From: Planctomycetota bacterium
GTDB lineage: Bacteria > Planctomycetota > UBA1135 > UBA2386
Reading direction: 5' to 3'
Length of the DNA: 64,000 bases
Assembly (NCBI GenBank): GCA_016794425.1
Contig: JAEUHR010000028.1
Coordinates: 62,001-126,000 of the forward strand
The notes under the pieces are model-generated. The model was not told the origin of the DNA and did not search any database. It saw only the letters and a list, made by a program, of their open reading frames with translations. The translations under genes and the position numbers were made by a program. Each line of letters begins with the position of its first letter. The stretch's first letter is position 1. Below, in pieces: positions 49,245-57,930 of this stretch.

Positions 49245-50705
49245 ATGAACATGACCACCCGCACCTGCTCCTTCCTGCTCGCTCCGCTGGCCCTCGCGGC
49301 CGCTGCCGTGGCCCAGGGCCCGGACTTCCTGCTCACCTACTCGCAGCCCGAACTGACGCTGTCCGGCAGCGGCGGCGGTGTGCTGCGGTTCCTCTACCCG
49401 AACGAGGTCGCGCACCTCGAATGGTCCAACGGCCCGTGCTCGAGCCTGTCGGCCGAGAAGTGGGCGCCGCGCACCTGCTTCCACACGATGGCCGGTGACG
49501 AGGACTTCGACACCTGGTGGTTCGAGCCGACGATGATGGGCTCGATCGACGCGCTGATGACCGGCGCGGCGACCACGCCGGTCGGCGGTCTCGCGAACGC
49601 GCGCACGATCTTCTATTCGCCGTCGGTGCCACTCGGCACGGCGGTCAGTGGCGCACCGGGCCTGCGGCCCGGCGACGTCGGCCGCATCGTGCGCGACGCG
49701 GGGTTCGTCGAAGGCCAGATCGAGTACTTCCTGCGCCGTGAGCAGATCAACCTGGCGATGGGCCTGCCGCTGAACACGCCGATCGACGTCGACGCGATCG
49801 CCTGGGCGCAGGGCATCGGCGTGTTCTTCTCGCTCGACATCGACACGCCGGCGATGCTGGGCTGCGGCCCGGCGTTCGTGCAGGACGGCGCGATCCTGAC
49901 GATCCCCGACTGGGCGATCACCTGGAACCCGAACCTGACCGTCGCCGCGGTGCTGCCGAACACCGCCGAGGTCGTCTACACCGAGGCGCAGGTCGACGCG
50001 ATGGTTTGGAACGCGCAGCTGACCGACCGCTTCGGCAACTGCATCCCGAACGCGATCGACACCGAGGCGCTCGAGATCGACTGGTCCGGCCCGATCCAGT
50101 CCAACCCGGGCTGCACCGGCGTCGTGATCCAGGTGCCGACGCTGATCTTCTCGACCGAGACGATGACCGGCGCCGGCCTGTGCACGACGCAGGGCTTCGG
50201 CACGATCTACAACGGCCTGTGCGGTGCCGCGGCGCGCGGCTGCGGCGGCGGGCCGACGTTCGGCCCGCAGATGGGCATCCAGGCGGCCAGCACGACGCTC
50301 GGTGCGCCGAGCTACATCAACTCGATCGCGTCGACGTTCGCCTACCGCTACGTGATGGAGCCGCAGCAGCACATCGTCAACGTGCCGGCCGCGGGCCTGC
50401 CGGTCGGTTCGCAGATGGTCGACATCTCGTCGCCGTGGCCGTTCAACTTCGTGTTCTGGACGCCGGCCGCGTTCGCGCCGGGCACCGCGACGCAGTCGTT
50501 CCCGAACATCCTCGGCGTGCCGCTGACCTTCCCCGACTTCTACCCGAACCCGAACTTCTGGACCTGGACCGGCGGCGGCTTCAACAGCTGGCCGATGGTG
50601 CCGGTGCCCGGCGGCTTCGTGGGCAAGGTCGTGTTCCAGAGCCTGGCCTTCCCGCCCGGCGGCAGCTGGGAGCTGAGCACGCCGATCACGGTCGAGTTCT
50701 TCTGA
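49245..50705 (+). CDS. Secreted protein of unknown function, tandem paralogue 1
   Basis: 486 residues. The signal peptide ends at LALAAAAVAQ. The mature protein is rich in short beta strands with many Asp, Trp and Gly. It shares long segments with the next gene: FLLTYSQPE, FSAEKWAPRTC-like, TMAGDED, GAPGLRPGDVGRIVRD and STETMTGAGLCTT. Paired cysteines in the second half suggest disulfides. The C-terminus is the shared module (GFVGKVVFQSLAF then ELSTPITVEFF). No known family was recognised. An ATG two codons downstream is an alternative start. Confidence 0.82.
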   Translation: MNMTTRTCSFLLAPLALAAAAVAQGPDFLLTYSQPELTLSGSGGGVLRFLYPNEVAHLEWSNGPCSSLSAEKWAPRTCFHTMAGDEDFDTWWFEPTMMGSIDALMTGAATTPVGGLANARTIFYSPSVPLGTAVSGAPGLRPGDVGRIVRDAGFVEGQIEYFLRREQINLAMGLPLNTPIDVDAIAWAQGIGVFFSLDIDTPAMLGCGPAFVQDGAILTIPDWAITWNPNLTVAAVLPNTAEVVYTEAQVDAMVWNAQLTDRFGNCIPNAIDTEALEIDWSGPIQSNPGCTGVVIQVPTLIFSTETMTGAGLCTTQGFGTIYNGLCGAAARGCGGGPTFGPQMGIQAASTTLGAPSYINSIASTFAYRYVMEPQQHIVNVPAAGLPVGSQMVDISSPWPFNFVFWTPAAFAPGTATQSFPNILGVPLTFPDFYPNPNFWTWTGGGFNSWPMVPVPGGFVGKVVFQSLAFPPGGSWELSTPITVEFF

Positions 50706-50727
50706 CCGGCGGCCGCGCCGCGAATGC

Positions 50728-50756
50728 CGGCCCGCCGGTCCCGGACCGGCGGGCCG
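50728..50756 (+). terminator. 13-bp hairpin between the paralogues
   Basis: The 13 bases at 50728-50740 (core GCCCGCCGGTC) pair with 50744-50756 (core GACCGGCGGGC) over the loop CCG. It starts 23 bases after the stop of the first paralogue. No T-tract follows, so termination may be partial and the second gene has its own leader. Confidence 0.55.
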
Positions 50757-50807
50757 AGCCGCGTGGCGGTCGGGAAATCCGCGTGCGTTCGGCGGCGGAC
50801 GGTTCTT

Positions 50808-50832
50808 CCGGGGTGTCCCTCGACTACCCCGG
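50808..50832 (+). repeat. Leader hairpin before the second secreted paralogue
   Basis: CCGGGGT at 50808-50814 pairs with ACCCCGG at 50826-50832 over an 11-base loop and ends 9 bases before ATG 50842. The right arm runs into GGAGA, which would be the ribosome binding site, so folding could hide it. Confidence 0.5.
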
Positions 50833-50841
50833 AGATTCCCG

Positions 50842-52290
50842 ATGAACGCAAACCGCATCCGTCTGATGGCCCCGCTCGCGCTGGCGACGATCGCCGCGGC
50901 GCAGAACGCCGGCGACTTCCTGCTGACCTACTCGCAGCCCGAGCGCACCCTGTCCGGCAGCGCCGGCACGGTGCTGCAGCGGCTGTGGCCGAACGAGGTC
51001 GCGCACATCGACTTCTCGGCGCCGTGTGCGCTGTTCTCGGCCGAGAAGTGGGCGCCGCGCACCTGCTACCAGACCATGGCCGGCGACGAGGACGGCGACG
51101 CCCAGTGGTGGGAGCCGGGGCTGTTCGGCACGATCGACGCGCTGCTCGACGTGCAGGGACCGGCGACGACCGTGGCGCTGGCCAACGCCCGCACGGTGTT
51201 CTTCTCGCCGAGTGTGCCGATGGGCCAGGGTCTCAGCGGCGCGCCCGGCCTGCGGCCCGGCGACGTCGGCCGCATCGTGCGCGACGGCCTCGGCAACGAA
51301 GGCCGCGTGCAGTACTTCCTGCGCCAGGAACAGATCGCGCAGGCGCTCGGCATGATGGTGGTGGGGCCGATCGACGTCGACGCGATCGCGTTCGACCCGC
51401 AGCTCGGCGTCTACTTCTCGCTGGACCAGGACACGCCGGCGGTGACCGCCTGCGGCGCGATGCTGGTCGAGGACGGCGCGGTCGTGTGCATCCCGGCCGC
51501 GGCGATGGTCTACACGCCGGATCTGCGCATCGCCGCCGTGTTGCCGAACAGCGCGGTCGTGGTGCACACCGAGGCGCAGATGAACGCGTTCGTCGCCGCC
51601 GCGCAGATCAACGACCGGTTCGGCAACTGCATCGCGGTCGCCGGCGACACCGAGGCGCTCGAGATCGACCGCTCGGTGCCGGTCGCCGTCGGCGGCTGCG
51701 TCGCGTCGCCGGTGCCGGTGCCCGCGTTCCTGTTCTCGACCGAGACGATGACCGGCGCCGGCCTCTGCACGACCGCGGGTGGCGGCCAGATCGTGAACCT
51801 GCCGTGTGGCCTCGCCGGCACGCCGTGCGGCGGCGGCCCGACGACCGGTGCGCAGATGGGCATCGCGCCGGTCGGACCGGCGCTGGCGCCGAGCTACGTC
51901 AACGCGCTGACGCGGGCCCGCACGCTGCGCTACGCGATGGAGCCGCGCGACCCGGTCGTCGCGGTGCCGCCGGCCGGCCTGCCGTTCGGCTCGCAGCTGG
52001 TCGACATCGTCTCGTCGTATCCGATCCACTTCGTGTTCTGGACGCCGGGTGCCGCCGCCGCCAACACCGCGACGCCGTCGTTCGGCAATCCGTTCGGCCT
52101 GTTCGGCTTCCCGGACTTCTACCCGTGGCCGACCTACCACACGTTCGCGCTGAACGTCGGCGGCTTCGCGAGCTGGCCGATGCTGCCGATCCCGGCGGGT
52201 TTCGTCGGCAACGTCGTGTTCCAGAGCCTCGCGTTCGACCCGAGCGGCACGCTCGAGCTCAGCACGCCGATCACGATCGAGTTCCAGTGA
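50842..52290 (+). CDS. Secreted protein of unknown function, tandem paralogue 2
   Basis: 482 residues and clearly homologous along its full length to the preceding gene. It shares FLLTYSQPE, LSGSAGTVL, WAPRTCYQTMAGDED, GAPGLRPGDVGRIVRD, PIDVDAIAF, NDRFGNC, TEALEIDRS and ETMTGAGLCTT. The C-terminus is again the shared module (GFVGNVVFQSLAFDP then ELSTPITIEFQ). MNANRIRLMAPLALATIAAA is the signal peptide. A ribosome binding site (GGAGA) lies about 7 bases before the ATG within the right arm of a hairpin. Function unknown; the duplication implies dosage or diversified binding. Confidence 0.82.
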   Translation: MNANRIRLMAPLALATIAAAQNAGDFLLTYSQPERTLSGSAGTVLQRLWPNEVAHIDFSAPCALFSAEKWAPRTCYQTMAGDEDGDAQWWEPGLFGTIDALLDVQGPATTVALANARTVFFSPSVPMGQGLSGAPGLRPGDVGRIVRDGLGNEGRVQYFLRQEQIAQALGMMVVGPIDVDAIAFDPQLGVYFSLDQDTPAVTACGAMLVEDGAVVCIPAAAMVYTPDLRIAAVLPNSAVVVHTEAQMNAFVAAAQINDRFGNCIAVAGDTEALEIDRSVPVAVGGCVASPVPVPAFLFSTETMTGAGLCTTAGGGQIVNLPCGLAGTPCGGGPTTGAQMGIAPVGPALAPSYVNALTRARTLRYAMEPRDPVVAVPPAGLPFGSQLVDIVSSYPIHFVFWTPGAAAANTATPSFGNPFGLFGFPDFYPWPTYHTFALNVGGFASWPMLPIPAGFVGNVVFQSLAFDPSGTLELSTPITIEFQ

Positions 52291-52317
52291 CCGGCGGCCG
52301 CCGCCGCGGCGCGCGCG

Positions 52318-53751
52318 TCAGACCTTGATGGTCTTCCAGCGGCCGCGGCGGAACATCACGAAGGCCGCGATCGCGAAGCCGGTCTCGGCGATCGGGATCG
52401 ACCAGTAGACGCCGAGCGGGCCCAGCGCGAAGCCGAACGCGAGCACGGCGGCCAGCGGCAGCTCGACGACCCAGAAGAACCAGAAGTGCAGCCAGGTCGA
52501 CGTGCGCGTGTCGCCGGCGCCGTTGAACGACTGCACGGCGACCATGCCCCAGGCGTAGAACACGTAGCCCGACGCCAGGATGCGCAGCGTGTCGACCGCG
52601 TGCGCCTGCACGGCCGGGTCGCCGACGAAGATCTGCACGATCTCGCGCGGCCACAGCTCGACGACGATCGTCACCGCGCCGAGGAACACCATGTCGTAGA
52701 TCGCGGTCAGCCAGACCGCGCGTTCGGCGCGTTCGGGCTGGCCGGCGCCGAGGTTCTGGCCGACCAGCGTCGCGGCGGCGTTGCTGAGGCCCCAGGCCGG
52801 CAGCAGCGCGAAGATCAACAGCCGCAGGCCGGTCGTGTAGCCGGCGCCGGCCGCTGCGCCGAAGCGGTTCACGAACGCCATCAGGAAGATCCAGCTGGTC
52901 GTCGCGATCAGGAACTGGCCGACCGTGCCGGCCGACAGCCGCAGCAGCGTCCACATCGGACCGGCGTCGAAGCGCAGCAGCGGCGAGAGCCGGATGCGAC
53001 CGCGGCCGCGGCGCAGCACGTGGAACTGGTAGATCACGGCGACGGCGCGGCCGGTGCAGGTGGCGACACCGGCGCCGGTCACGCCGAGCTGCGGGAACGG
53101 ACCGAGGCCGAAGATCAGCAGCGGATCGAGCACCAGGTTGATGCCGTTCGCGATCGCCAGCGTCTTCAGTGCGAGCATCGGATCGCCGGCGCCGCGGAAG
53201 ATCGCGTTCTGCAGGAACAGCAGCATCACGATCACGTTGCCGCCGAGCATCCAGCGCGCGTAGCCGGTGCCGGCCGCGACCGTGTTCGGCGTGTCGGCCA
53301 TCAGCGTCAGCAGCTCCGGCGCGAACACGAGGCACGGCACCCCGAGCGCGATGCCGAGCACGAGCCCGAGGCCGATCGCCTGCGACCCGGCGACCGCGGC
53401 GCCGGGCAGATCGCCTTCGCCGACGCGGCGCGCGACCATCGCCGTCACCGCCATGCCGAGGCCGAACGCGACCGAGTAGATCAAGGACAGCATGCCCTCG
53501 GTCGCGCCGACCGCCGCCACCGCGGCGCCGCCGGTCGGCACCGAGCCGAACCAGCCGTCGTCGATGCGATTGACCCACCAGATGTCGACCAGCGCGAAGG
53601 TCGACTCGAGGGCCATCTCGAGCACCATCGGAATCGCCAGCAACAGGATCGCGGCCGGCAGCGATCCGCGCGTGTAGTCGTGCTGCTCGCCGCGCAGGCT
53701 GGCGACGACGTGCTGCCAGAGCGTGCGGGCGGCGACAGGGGACTCGGACAT
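52318..53751 (-). CDS. MATE-family multidrug/metabolite efflux transporter
   Basis: 477 residues with 12 predicted membrane helices in two six-helix halves. The N-terminal half contains LPAAILLLAIPMVLEMALEST and the ALVDIWWVNRI region; ATGTGYARWMLGG and NAIFRGAGDPMLALKTLAIAN mark the first bundle. LVGQNLGAGQPERAERAVWL and QSFNGAGDTRTSTWLHFW mark the second. The family exports cationic compounds using Na+ or H+ gradients. The substrate cannot be inferred from the neighbours. A TAGACT box lies 14 bases before the ATG. Confidence 0.92.
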   Translation of the reverse strand: MSESPVAARTLWQHVVASLRGEQHDYTRGSLPAAILLLAIPMVLEMALESTFALVDIWWVNRIDDGWFGSVPTGGAAVAAVGATEGMLSLIYSVAFGLGMAVTAMVARRVGEGDLPGAAVAGSQAIGLGLVLGIALGVPCLVFAPELLTLMADTPNTVAAGTGYARWMLGGNVIVMLLFLQNAIFRGAGDPMLALKTLAIANGINLVLDPLLIFGLGPFPQLGVTGAGVATCTGRAVAVIYQFHVLRRGRGRIRLSPLLRFDAGPMWTLLRLSAGTVGQFLIATTSWIFLMAFVNRFGAAAGAGYTTGLRLLIFALLPAWGLSNAAATLVGQNLGAGQPERAERAVWLTAIYDMVFLGAVTIVVELWPREIVQIFVGDPAVQAHAVDTLRILASGYVFYAWGMVAVQSFNGAGDTRTSTWLHFWFFWVVELPLAAVLAFGFALGPLGVYWSIPIAETGFAIAAFVMFRRGRWKTIKV

Positions 53752-53765
53752 GCGGCGGGGCGCGG

Positions 53766-53771
53766 AGTCTA
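53766..53771 (-). promoter_or_regulatory. TAGACT -10 box before the MATE gene
   Basis: TAGACT on the minus strand lies 14 bases before ATG 53751, implying a leader of only a few bases. Confidence 0.4.
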
Positions 53772-53803
53772 GCGACCGCGCTGCTGCCGCGACATCGCGG
53801 CGG

Positions 53804-54994
53804 TCAGACTGCCGCCGCGTTTCGCCGCGAGCGTTCGCGCAACCACAGACCGTGCAGCCCGATCGCCGTCAGCGCCAGCACGACCAGCAGGCGCAGCCGC
53901 GCGGCCGCGGCGTCGGCAGCGGCTTCGGCGGGGCGCGGCGACACGGCTGCGCCGGCGATGGCGTCGAGGTCGACGGCCCGGACCGCGACGCTGGCGCATC
54001 GCTGCACGGCGGCGCGCGTCGAGCGCTGCACCGCCGGATCGGCGTTCTGCCACAGGGCGCGCAGCGCATCGGCCGCGGCCAGCGAGGTCCACGGCGCCTC
54101 GGGGCCGGCGGCGCCGACGATCTGCGGCAGCGCCGCGCTCGCGCCCAGGCGCCGCAGGGCGTCGACGGCCGCGAACGCGACCTGGTCGTCGGCGTGCAGC
54201 AGCGCCAGCAGCGCCGCTTCGGTCCCCGGCCCGGGCGCACGCACGCTCTGCCGCGCGGCCTCGGCCCGATCGCCGTCGCGCGCCGCGAACGCGCGCAGCG
54301 CCAGCGGCGGCACGGTGCGGTGGCCGCCGTCGTGCGCGAGCCACAGCAGTGCGGCCGGCAGCAGCAGGCCGCCTTCGCTGCGCCCGCGCACGCGCAGGTG
54401 CGTCGGCGTGCGCCAGGCGTTCCAGGCCACCTGCCCGCAGGCGGCGGCGCCGAGCCGCAGCAGCTCGGCGCGCGGGTCGCCTTCGGCCAGCGCGCCGGCG
54501 AGGTGGCCGGTGACCACCGCGGCGTCGAGCTGGCGCGGTTCGTCGAGCACGTCGGCGCCGAGCGCGCGCAGCTGCTCGCGCCACGCCGCCGGTGCCGCGG
54601 TGTCGAGCCCGAGCCACCAGTCCTCGCTGCCGTCGCTGCGGCACGCGAACCACAGCACCTCGCTGCCGCCGAGCGCGACCGTGCCGGCGGCGACGACGTC
54701 GCGCGGCAACGGCAGTCCGTCGCCGAGCACACGCAGGCCGTCGGCACCGATCTGCACCGCGAACGGCAGCGCCGGATCCCGCGCCGCCGGCCAGTCGGCC
54801 CGCTGCGGCAACGTGCGGCACCACCAGGCGATGCCGGGCACTCCGCTGCGGGCGGCCGCCGCCGCGACCGTCGCCCGCACGGTCGGTGTCTGCGCGGGCA
54901 GCGCACCGGCGCACCAGGCGGCGGCCAGGCAGGCGGCTGCCGTCCGGTGGCGCGCGCGCCGCCGCGGTTCAGCGACGGCCGTGGCCCGCCGCAT
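53804..54994 (-). CDS. Exported HEAT-like protein with C-terminal membrane anchor
   Basis: 396 residues. The N-terminus has a signal peptide (AAACLAAAWCAGALPAQ). The middle has HEAT-like helical units (ALLALLHADDQVAFAAVDAL, SLAAADALRALWQ). A C-terminal hydrophobic helix LLVVLALTAIGLHGLWL ends in a basic tail, giving a tail-anchored periplasmic topology. Its start overlaps the end of the upstream HEAT gene by 26 bases; a GTG at 54976 would reduce this to 8. No family name can be given. The pair probably works together. Confidence 0.72.
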   Translation of the reverse strand: MRRATAVAEPRRRARHRTAAACLAAAWCAGALPAQTPTVRATVAAAAARSGVPGIAWWCRTLPQRADWPAARDPALPFAVQIGADGLRVLGDGLPLPRDVVAAGTVALGGSEVLWFACRSDGSEDWWLGLDTAAPAAWREQLRALGADVLDEPRQLDAAVVTGHLAGALAEGDPRAELLRLGAAACGQVAWNAWRTPTHLRVRGRSEGGLLLPAALLWLAHDGGHRTVPPLALRAFAARDGDRAEAARQSVRAPGPGTEAALLALLHADDQVAFAAVDALRRLGASAALPQIVGAAGPEAPWTSLAAADALRALWQNADPAVQRSTRAAVQRCASVAVRAVDLDAIAGAAVSPRPAEAAADAAAARLRLLVVLALTAIGLHGLWLRERSRRNAAAV

Positions 54995-56255
54995 CGACGT
55001 CGGCCTCGTCGGTCGTCGCGTCGGTCGGTTCGCCCCAGCCGTCGGTGTCGCCGGCCAGCGCGGCGGCGGGTTCCTCGGCGTCGGCCGCGATCGCTTCCTG
55101 TTCGGCGGCGGCGGCGAGTTCCTCGGCTTCGGCGGCGAGCTGCTCGAGGTGCTCCTCGGACGGCGCCACCAGCGCCAGTGCCGCGGCGGTCGCATCGGCG
55201 CGAGCGCGCCGGCGCCGCAGCTGGCCCATGACGACGACGACCAGCAGCAGCGCGATCGGGATCGAGCCGGCGATCGCGCGGTCCTGCGTCGACATGCCGT
55301 TCCAGCGCGCCTGCAGCCGGACCGCCAGCGCCTTCGCGTTCTGCACTGCACGCTCGAACTCGTCGGTCGGCTGCGGGCGATCGTCGCCGCGCACCTGCTG
55401 CAGAGCGACCTCGACCAGCGGCCGCAGCTCGGCGGTCTCCTGCGCGAGCCGGCCTTCGAGGGCCTGCGCGGTGCTGCGCACGCCGAGTTCGCCGAGCCGG
55501 CCGATCACGTAGCGCCGCAGCAGCGGCTCGCGGTGGTCCAGCGCCGCCAGCAGCAGCGTGACCTGCGGTTCCTGCGCCAGTTTCGGCGCCAGCTGCTGGA
55601 AGCACCAGGTCAGGGCTTCGCCGGTGCCATTCGCGGGGCGGTCGTTCAGTGCGGTCGCGACGCGCAGCAGCTGGTCCGCCGCGCCGAGATCCTGCAGCGC
55701 CAGCAGGGCCGCCTGCAGGTCGGTCGCCGGGCCGTCGGTCGGCCGTTCGCCGCGTTCGACCAGCGCCACCAGCGGTGCGGTGCCGGCGGGGCGGCGCAGC
55801 TTGCCGATCAGTTGCGCGGCCAGCGTGCGCACGGCGCGGTCCTGGTCCTCCAGCGCGGTGACCGCGGCCTGGAACGAGGCGACCTGCGCCTTCTGCACCA
55901 GCGTGTGCATGGCCTGCAGCCGTGCCGTCGCGTGGCGGCTGCCGGTCGCGACCTCGCGCACCTGGTCGATGGCACCGGCGGCTTCGCACCGGCCGAGCAG
56001 CCACGCGGCACGCGCGGCGATCGCCGCGTCGTCGCCGCAGGCCAGCGCGCGCAGCACGTCCGGATCGGCCTTGGTACCGGCGCGTTCGGCGGCCTGCAGC
56101 CGTTCGAGTTCACCACCCTGCGGTGGTGCGGCCGCGTCGTCCGTCGGCGTCGTCGCCGGCGTGGTGGCCGTGGTGTCGGGGCTGGGCGGCGTCGTTTCCG
56201 GCGCCGGATCTTGCGCCGTCAACAGCGGCATCAGGCAGAGTGCGAGCAGGCGCAT
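54969..56255 (-). CDS. HEAT-repeat membrane protein
   Basis: 428 residues. The signal peptide MRLLALCLMPLLTAQ is followed by a Pro/Thr-rich linker and six or more HEAT units (AARAAWLLGRCEAAGAI, VRTLAAQLIGKLRRP, LRRYVIGRLGELGV). A single membrane span AIAGSIPIALLLVVVVMGQL precedes a cytoplasmic-looking tail very rich in Ala/Glu/Asp. ATG 56255 is supported by GAGGA 5 bases upstream, while an in-frame GTG at 56267 has no such site. It overlaps the next minus gene by 26 bases, so the two are an operon. Confidence 0.75.
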   Translation of the reverse strand: MRLLALCLMPLLTAQDPAPETTPPSPDTTATTPATTPTDDAAAPPQGGELERLQAAERAGTKADPDVLRALACGDDAAIAARAAWLLGRCEAAGAIDQVREVATGSRHATARLQAMHTLVQKAQVASFQAAVTALEDQDRAVRTLAAQLIGKLRRPAGTAPLVALVERGERPTDGPATDLQAALLALQDLGAADQLLRVATALNDRPANGTGEALTWCFQQLAPKLAQEPQVTLLLAALDHREPLLRRYVIGRLGELGVRSTAQALEGRLAQETAELRPLVEVALQQVRGDDRPQPTDEFERAVQNAKALAVRLQARWNGMSTQDRAIAGSIPIALLLVVVVMGQLRRRRARADATAAALALVAPSEEHLEQLAAEAEELAAAAEQEAIAADAEEPAAALAGDTDGWGEPTDATTDEADVDAAGHGRR

Positions 56256-56336
56256 GCGGTTCCTCACTTGCTGCGTTCATCGGCCGGCGACCGCGGTCGC
56301 CTACAGCCGGAACCCGCGTCAAGCATCGTGTCCCGG

Positions 56337-57746
56337 GTGACCGATGACGCGCGTGGACTCGCCATGCGCGCAACCCAGGTGTCGCAGGAGGAGCGAGCAC
56401 CAGTCCGTACTCTGGTAGCCGCCGACCGGCTCGCGTGCGTGCGCACGTGGGGCCCGGCCGTCGCGTTGGCACTGCTGGTCGCGCTCGGTGGTGGGGGCGC
56501 CGGCACCGCCGCCGTGGTGCTGGTCGCGGCGCTGCTGGCCGTGCTCGGCGAACGGTGGTTCGGTCACCGCCCACGGCCCGCCGCGGGCACCGCCGGGCCG
56601 GCGGCGAGTGCGGCGGCCGCGGTCTCGTTCGACGGCGCCGACGAACCGACGCGCACGCTGCTCGAGGCACTCGGCGAGGGCATCGTGATCGTCGCTGCCG
56701 ACGGCCGCATCGTGTTCGCCAATCCCGCCGCGCGCGCGTTGCTGCGGCGGCCGACGCAGAGCCCCGTCGGCCAGCCGCTGTGGGAGGCACTGATGCCCGA
56801 CCTCGCGTCGATGGCCCGCGAAGCGTGGCGCGCCGTGATCGACGGTGCCCCGCGTGGTGCCGACGAACTGCCCCACGTGCGCTACTCCGGGCTGTCGTGC
56901 CGGGACCGCGTCTACGACCTGACCGCGGTCGACGCGGTGTCGCCGCGCACCGGCCAGCACTTCGGCGCGCTGCTGTTGTTCGTCGACAGCACGCGCGGCT
57001 ACGAGCTGCAGCGGCTCAAGGACCGGTTCCTGTCCAGCGTCTCGCACGAACTGCGCACGCCGCTGACGAACATCTGCGCCTACACCGAGATCCTGCGCAC
57101 GCTGCTGCCCGGCGAGAGTGCCGAGTGGCCCGAGTTCGTGCGCGTGATCCACGAGGAAGGACTGCACCTGAGCCGGCTCGTCGACGCGATGTTCGACTTC
57201 CTGCAGCTCGAGAGCGGTGAGGCGGTGTTCGCGCTCGAGGACGTCGACGGCGCCGAAGTCGTGCGCGACGTCGTGCGCGCGCACGCGGTGGCCGCGGTGT
57301 CGCGGCGCATCGACCTGCAGTTCGTCGAAGGCGAAGCGGTGCCGTCGCTGGTCGCGGACCGCGCGCGGCTGCGGCAGGTCGCGCGCGCGCTGATCGACAA
57401 CGCGCTGAAGTTCACGCCGTCCGGCGGCCAGGTCAACGTCACGGTCGCCGGCCGCGAGGAGAGCTGGGAGCTGCGCGTCGAGGATTCGGGCCCCGGCGTG
57501 CCGCCGCGCGATCGCAGCGCGGTGTTCGACAAGTTCCACCAGCTGCCGGACCACCTGACCGACAAGCCGACCGGCACCGGGCTCGGCCTCGCGACGGCGC
57601 GCGCGGTCGTCGCGCGCCTCGGCGGCCTGATCTGGTGCGAGGACGCAGCCCTCGGCGGTGCGTGCTTCGTGGTGCGCCTGCCCGGCAGCGGCCAGCCGCG
57701 CCTCGCGGTGCTCGCCGCGGGCACCGGCGCCGGCGGCGGGTTCTGA
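56337..57746 (+). CDS. Sensor histidine kinase with PAS domain
   Basis: 469 residues. A membrane segment (residues about 40-70, VALALLVALGGGGAGTAAVVL) is followed by a PAS domain (LGEGIVIVAADGRIVFANPA). The dimerisation box is FLSSVSHELRTPLTNICAYT with phosphoryl His237. The ATPase boxes are LIDNALKFTPSGG (N), VEDSGPGVPP (G1) and GTGLGLATARAVVARLGG (G2). A complete hybrid-free kinase of the OmpR/PhoR type. No response regulator gene is in the window. GTG 56337 is the longest sensible start; ATG 56364 is an alternative. Confidence 0.9.
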   Translation: MTDDARGLAMRATQVSQEERAPVRTLVAADRLACVRTWGPAVALALLVALGGGGAGTAAVVLVAALLAVLGERWFGHRPRPAAGTAGPAASAAAAVSFDGADEPTRTLLEALGEGIVIVAADGRIVFANPAARALLRRPTQSPVGQPLWEALMPDLASMAREAWRAVIDGAPRGADELPHVRYSGLSCRDRVYDLTAVDAVSPRTGQHFGALLLFVDSTRGYELQRLKDRFLSSVSHELRTPLTNICAYTEILRTLLPGESAEWPEFVRVIHEEGLHLSRLVDAMFDFLQLESGEAVFALEDVDGAEVVRDVVRAHAVAAVSRRIDLQFVEGEAVPSLVADRARLRQVARALIDNALKFTPSGGQVNVTVAGREESWELRVEDSGPGVPPRDRSAVFDKFHQLPDHLTDKPTGTGLGLATARAVVARLGGLIWCEDAALGGACFVVRLPGSGQPRLAVLAAGTGAGGGF

Positions 57747-57817
57747 CTTCGTGGAACTGCCGTCGCCCGTTCGGAGCGCGATGGCCCGACGGTGCGAAGC
57801 AGCTGCGGCGGGCGGGG

Positions 57818-57860
57818 CGACGAGCACGACGGATCCTGCGTGACGCGTCGCTGCTCGTCG
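57818..57860 (+). repeat. Inverted repeat between the kinase and the FG-GAP gene
   Basis: CGACGAGCA at 57818-57826 pairs perfectly with TGCTCGTCG at 57852-57860 over 25 bases. It could terminate the histidine kinase transcript or be part of the leader of the secreted protein starting at 57931. Confidence 0.35.
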
Positions 57861-57930
57861 TCCTGGGTGTCGTGAGCACGTCGTTCGACGTCGCTCGCGA
57901 CCACAACCCCCTCACTCACAAGGTGACTTC

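Noticed and set aside
57747..57930. Small protein gene between the histidine kinase and the FG-GAP protein
   Set aside because: The frames are short and basic with no signal or motif; the inverted repeat and ribosome binding site explain the region better.
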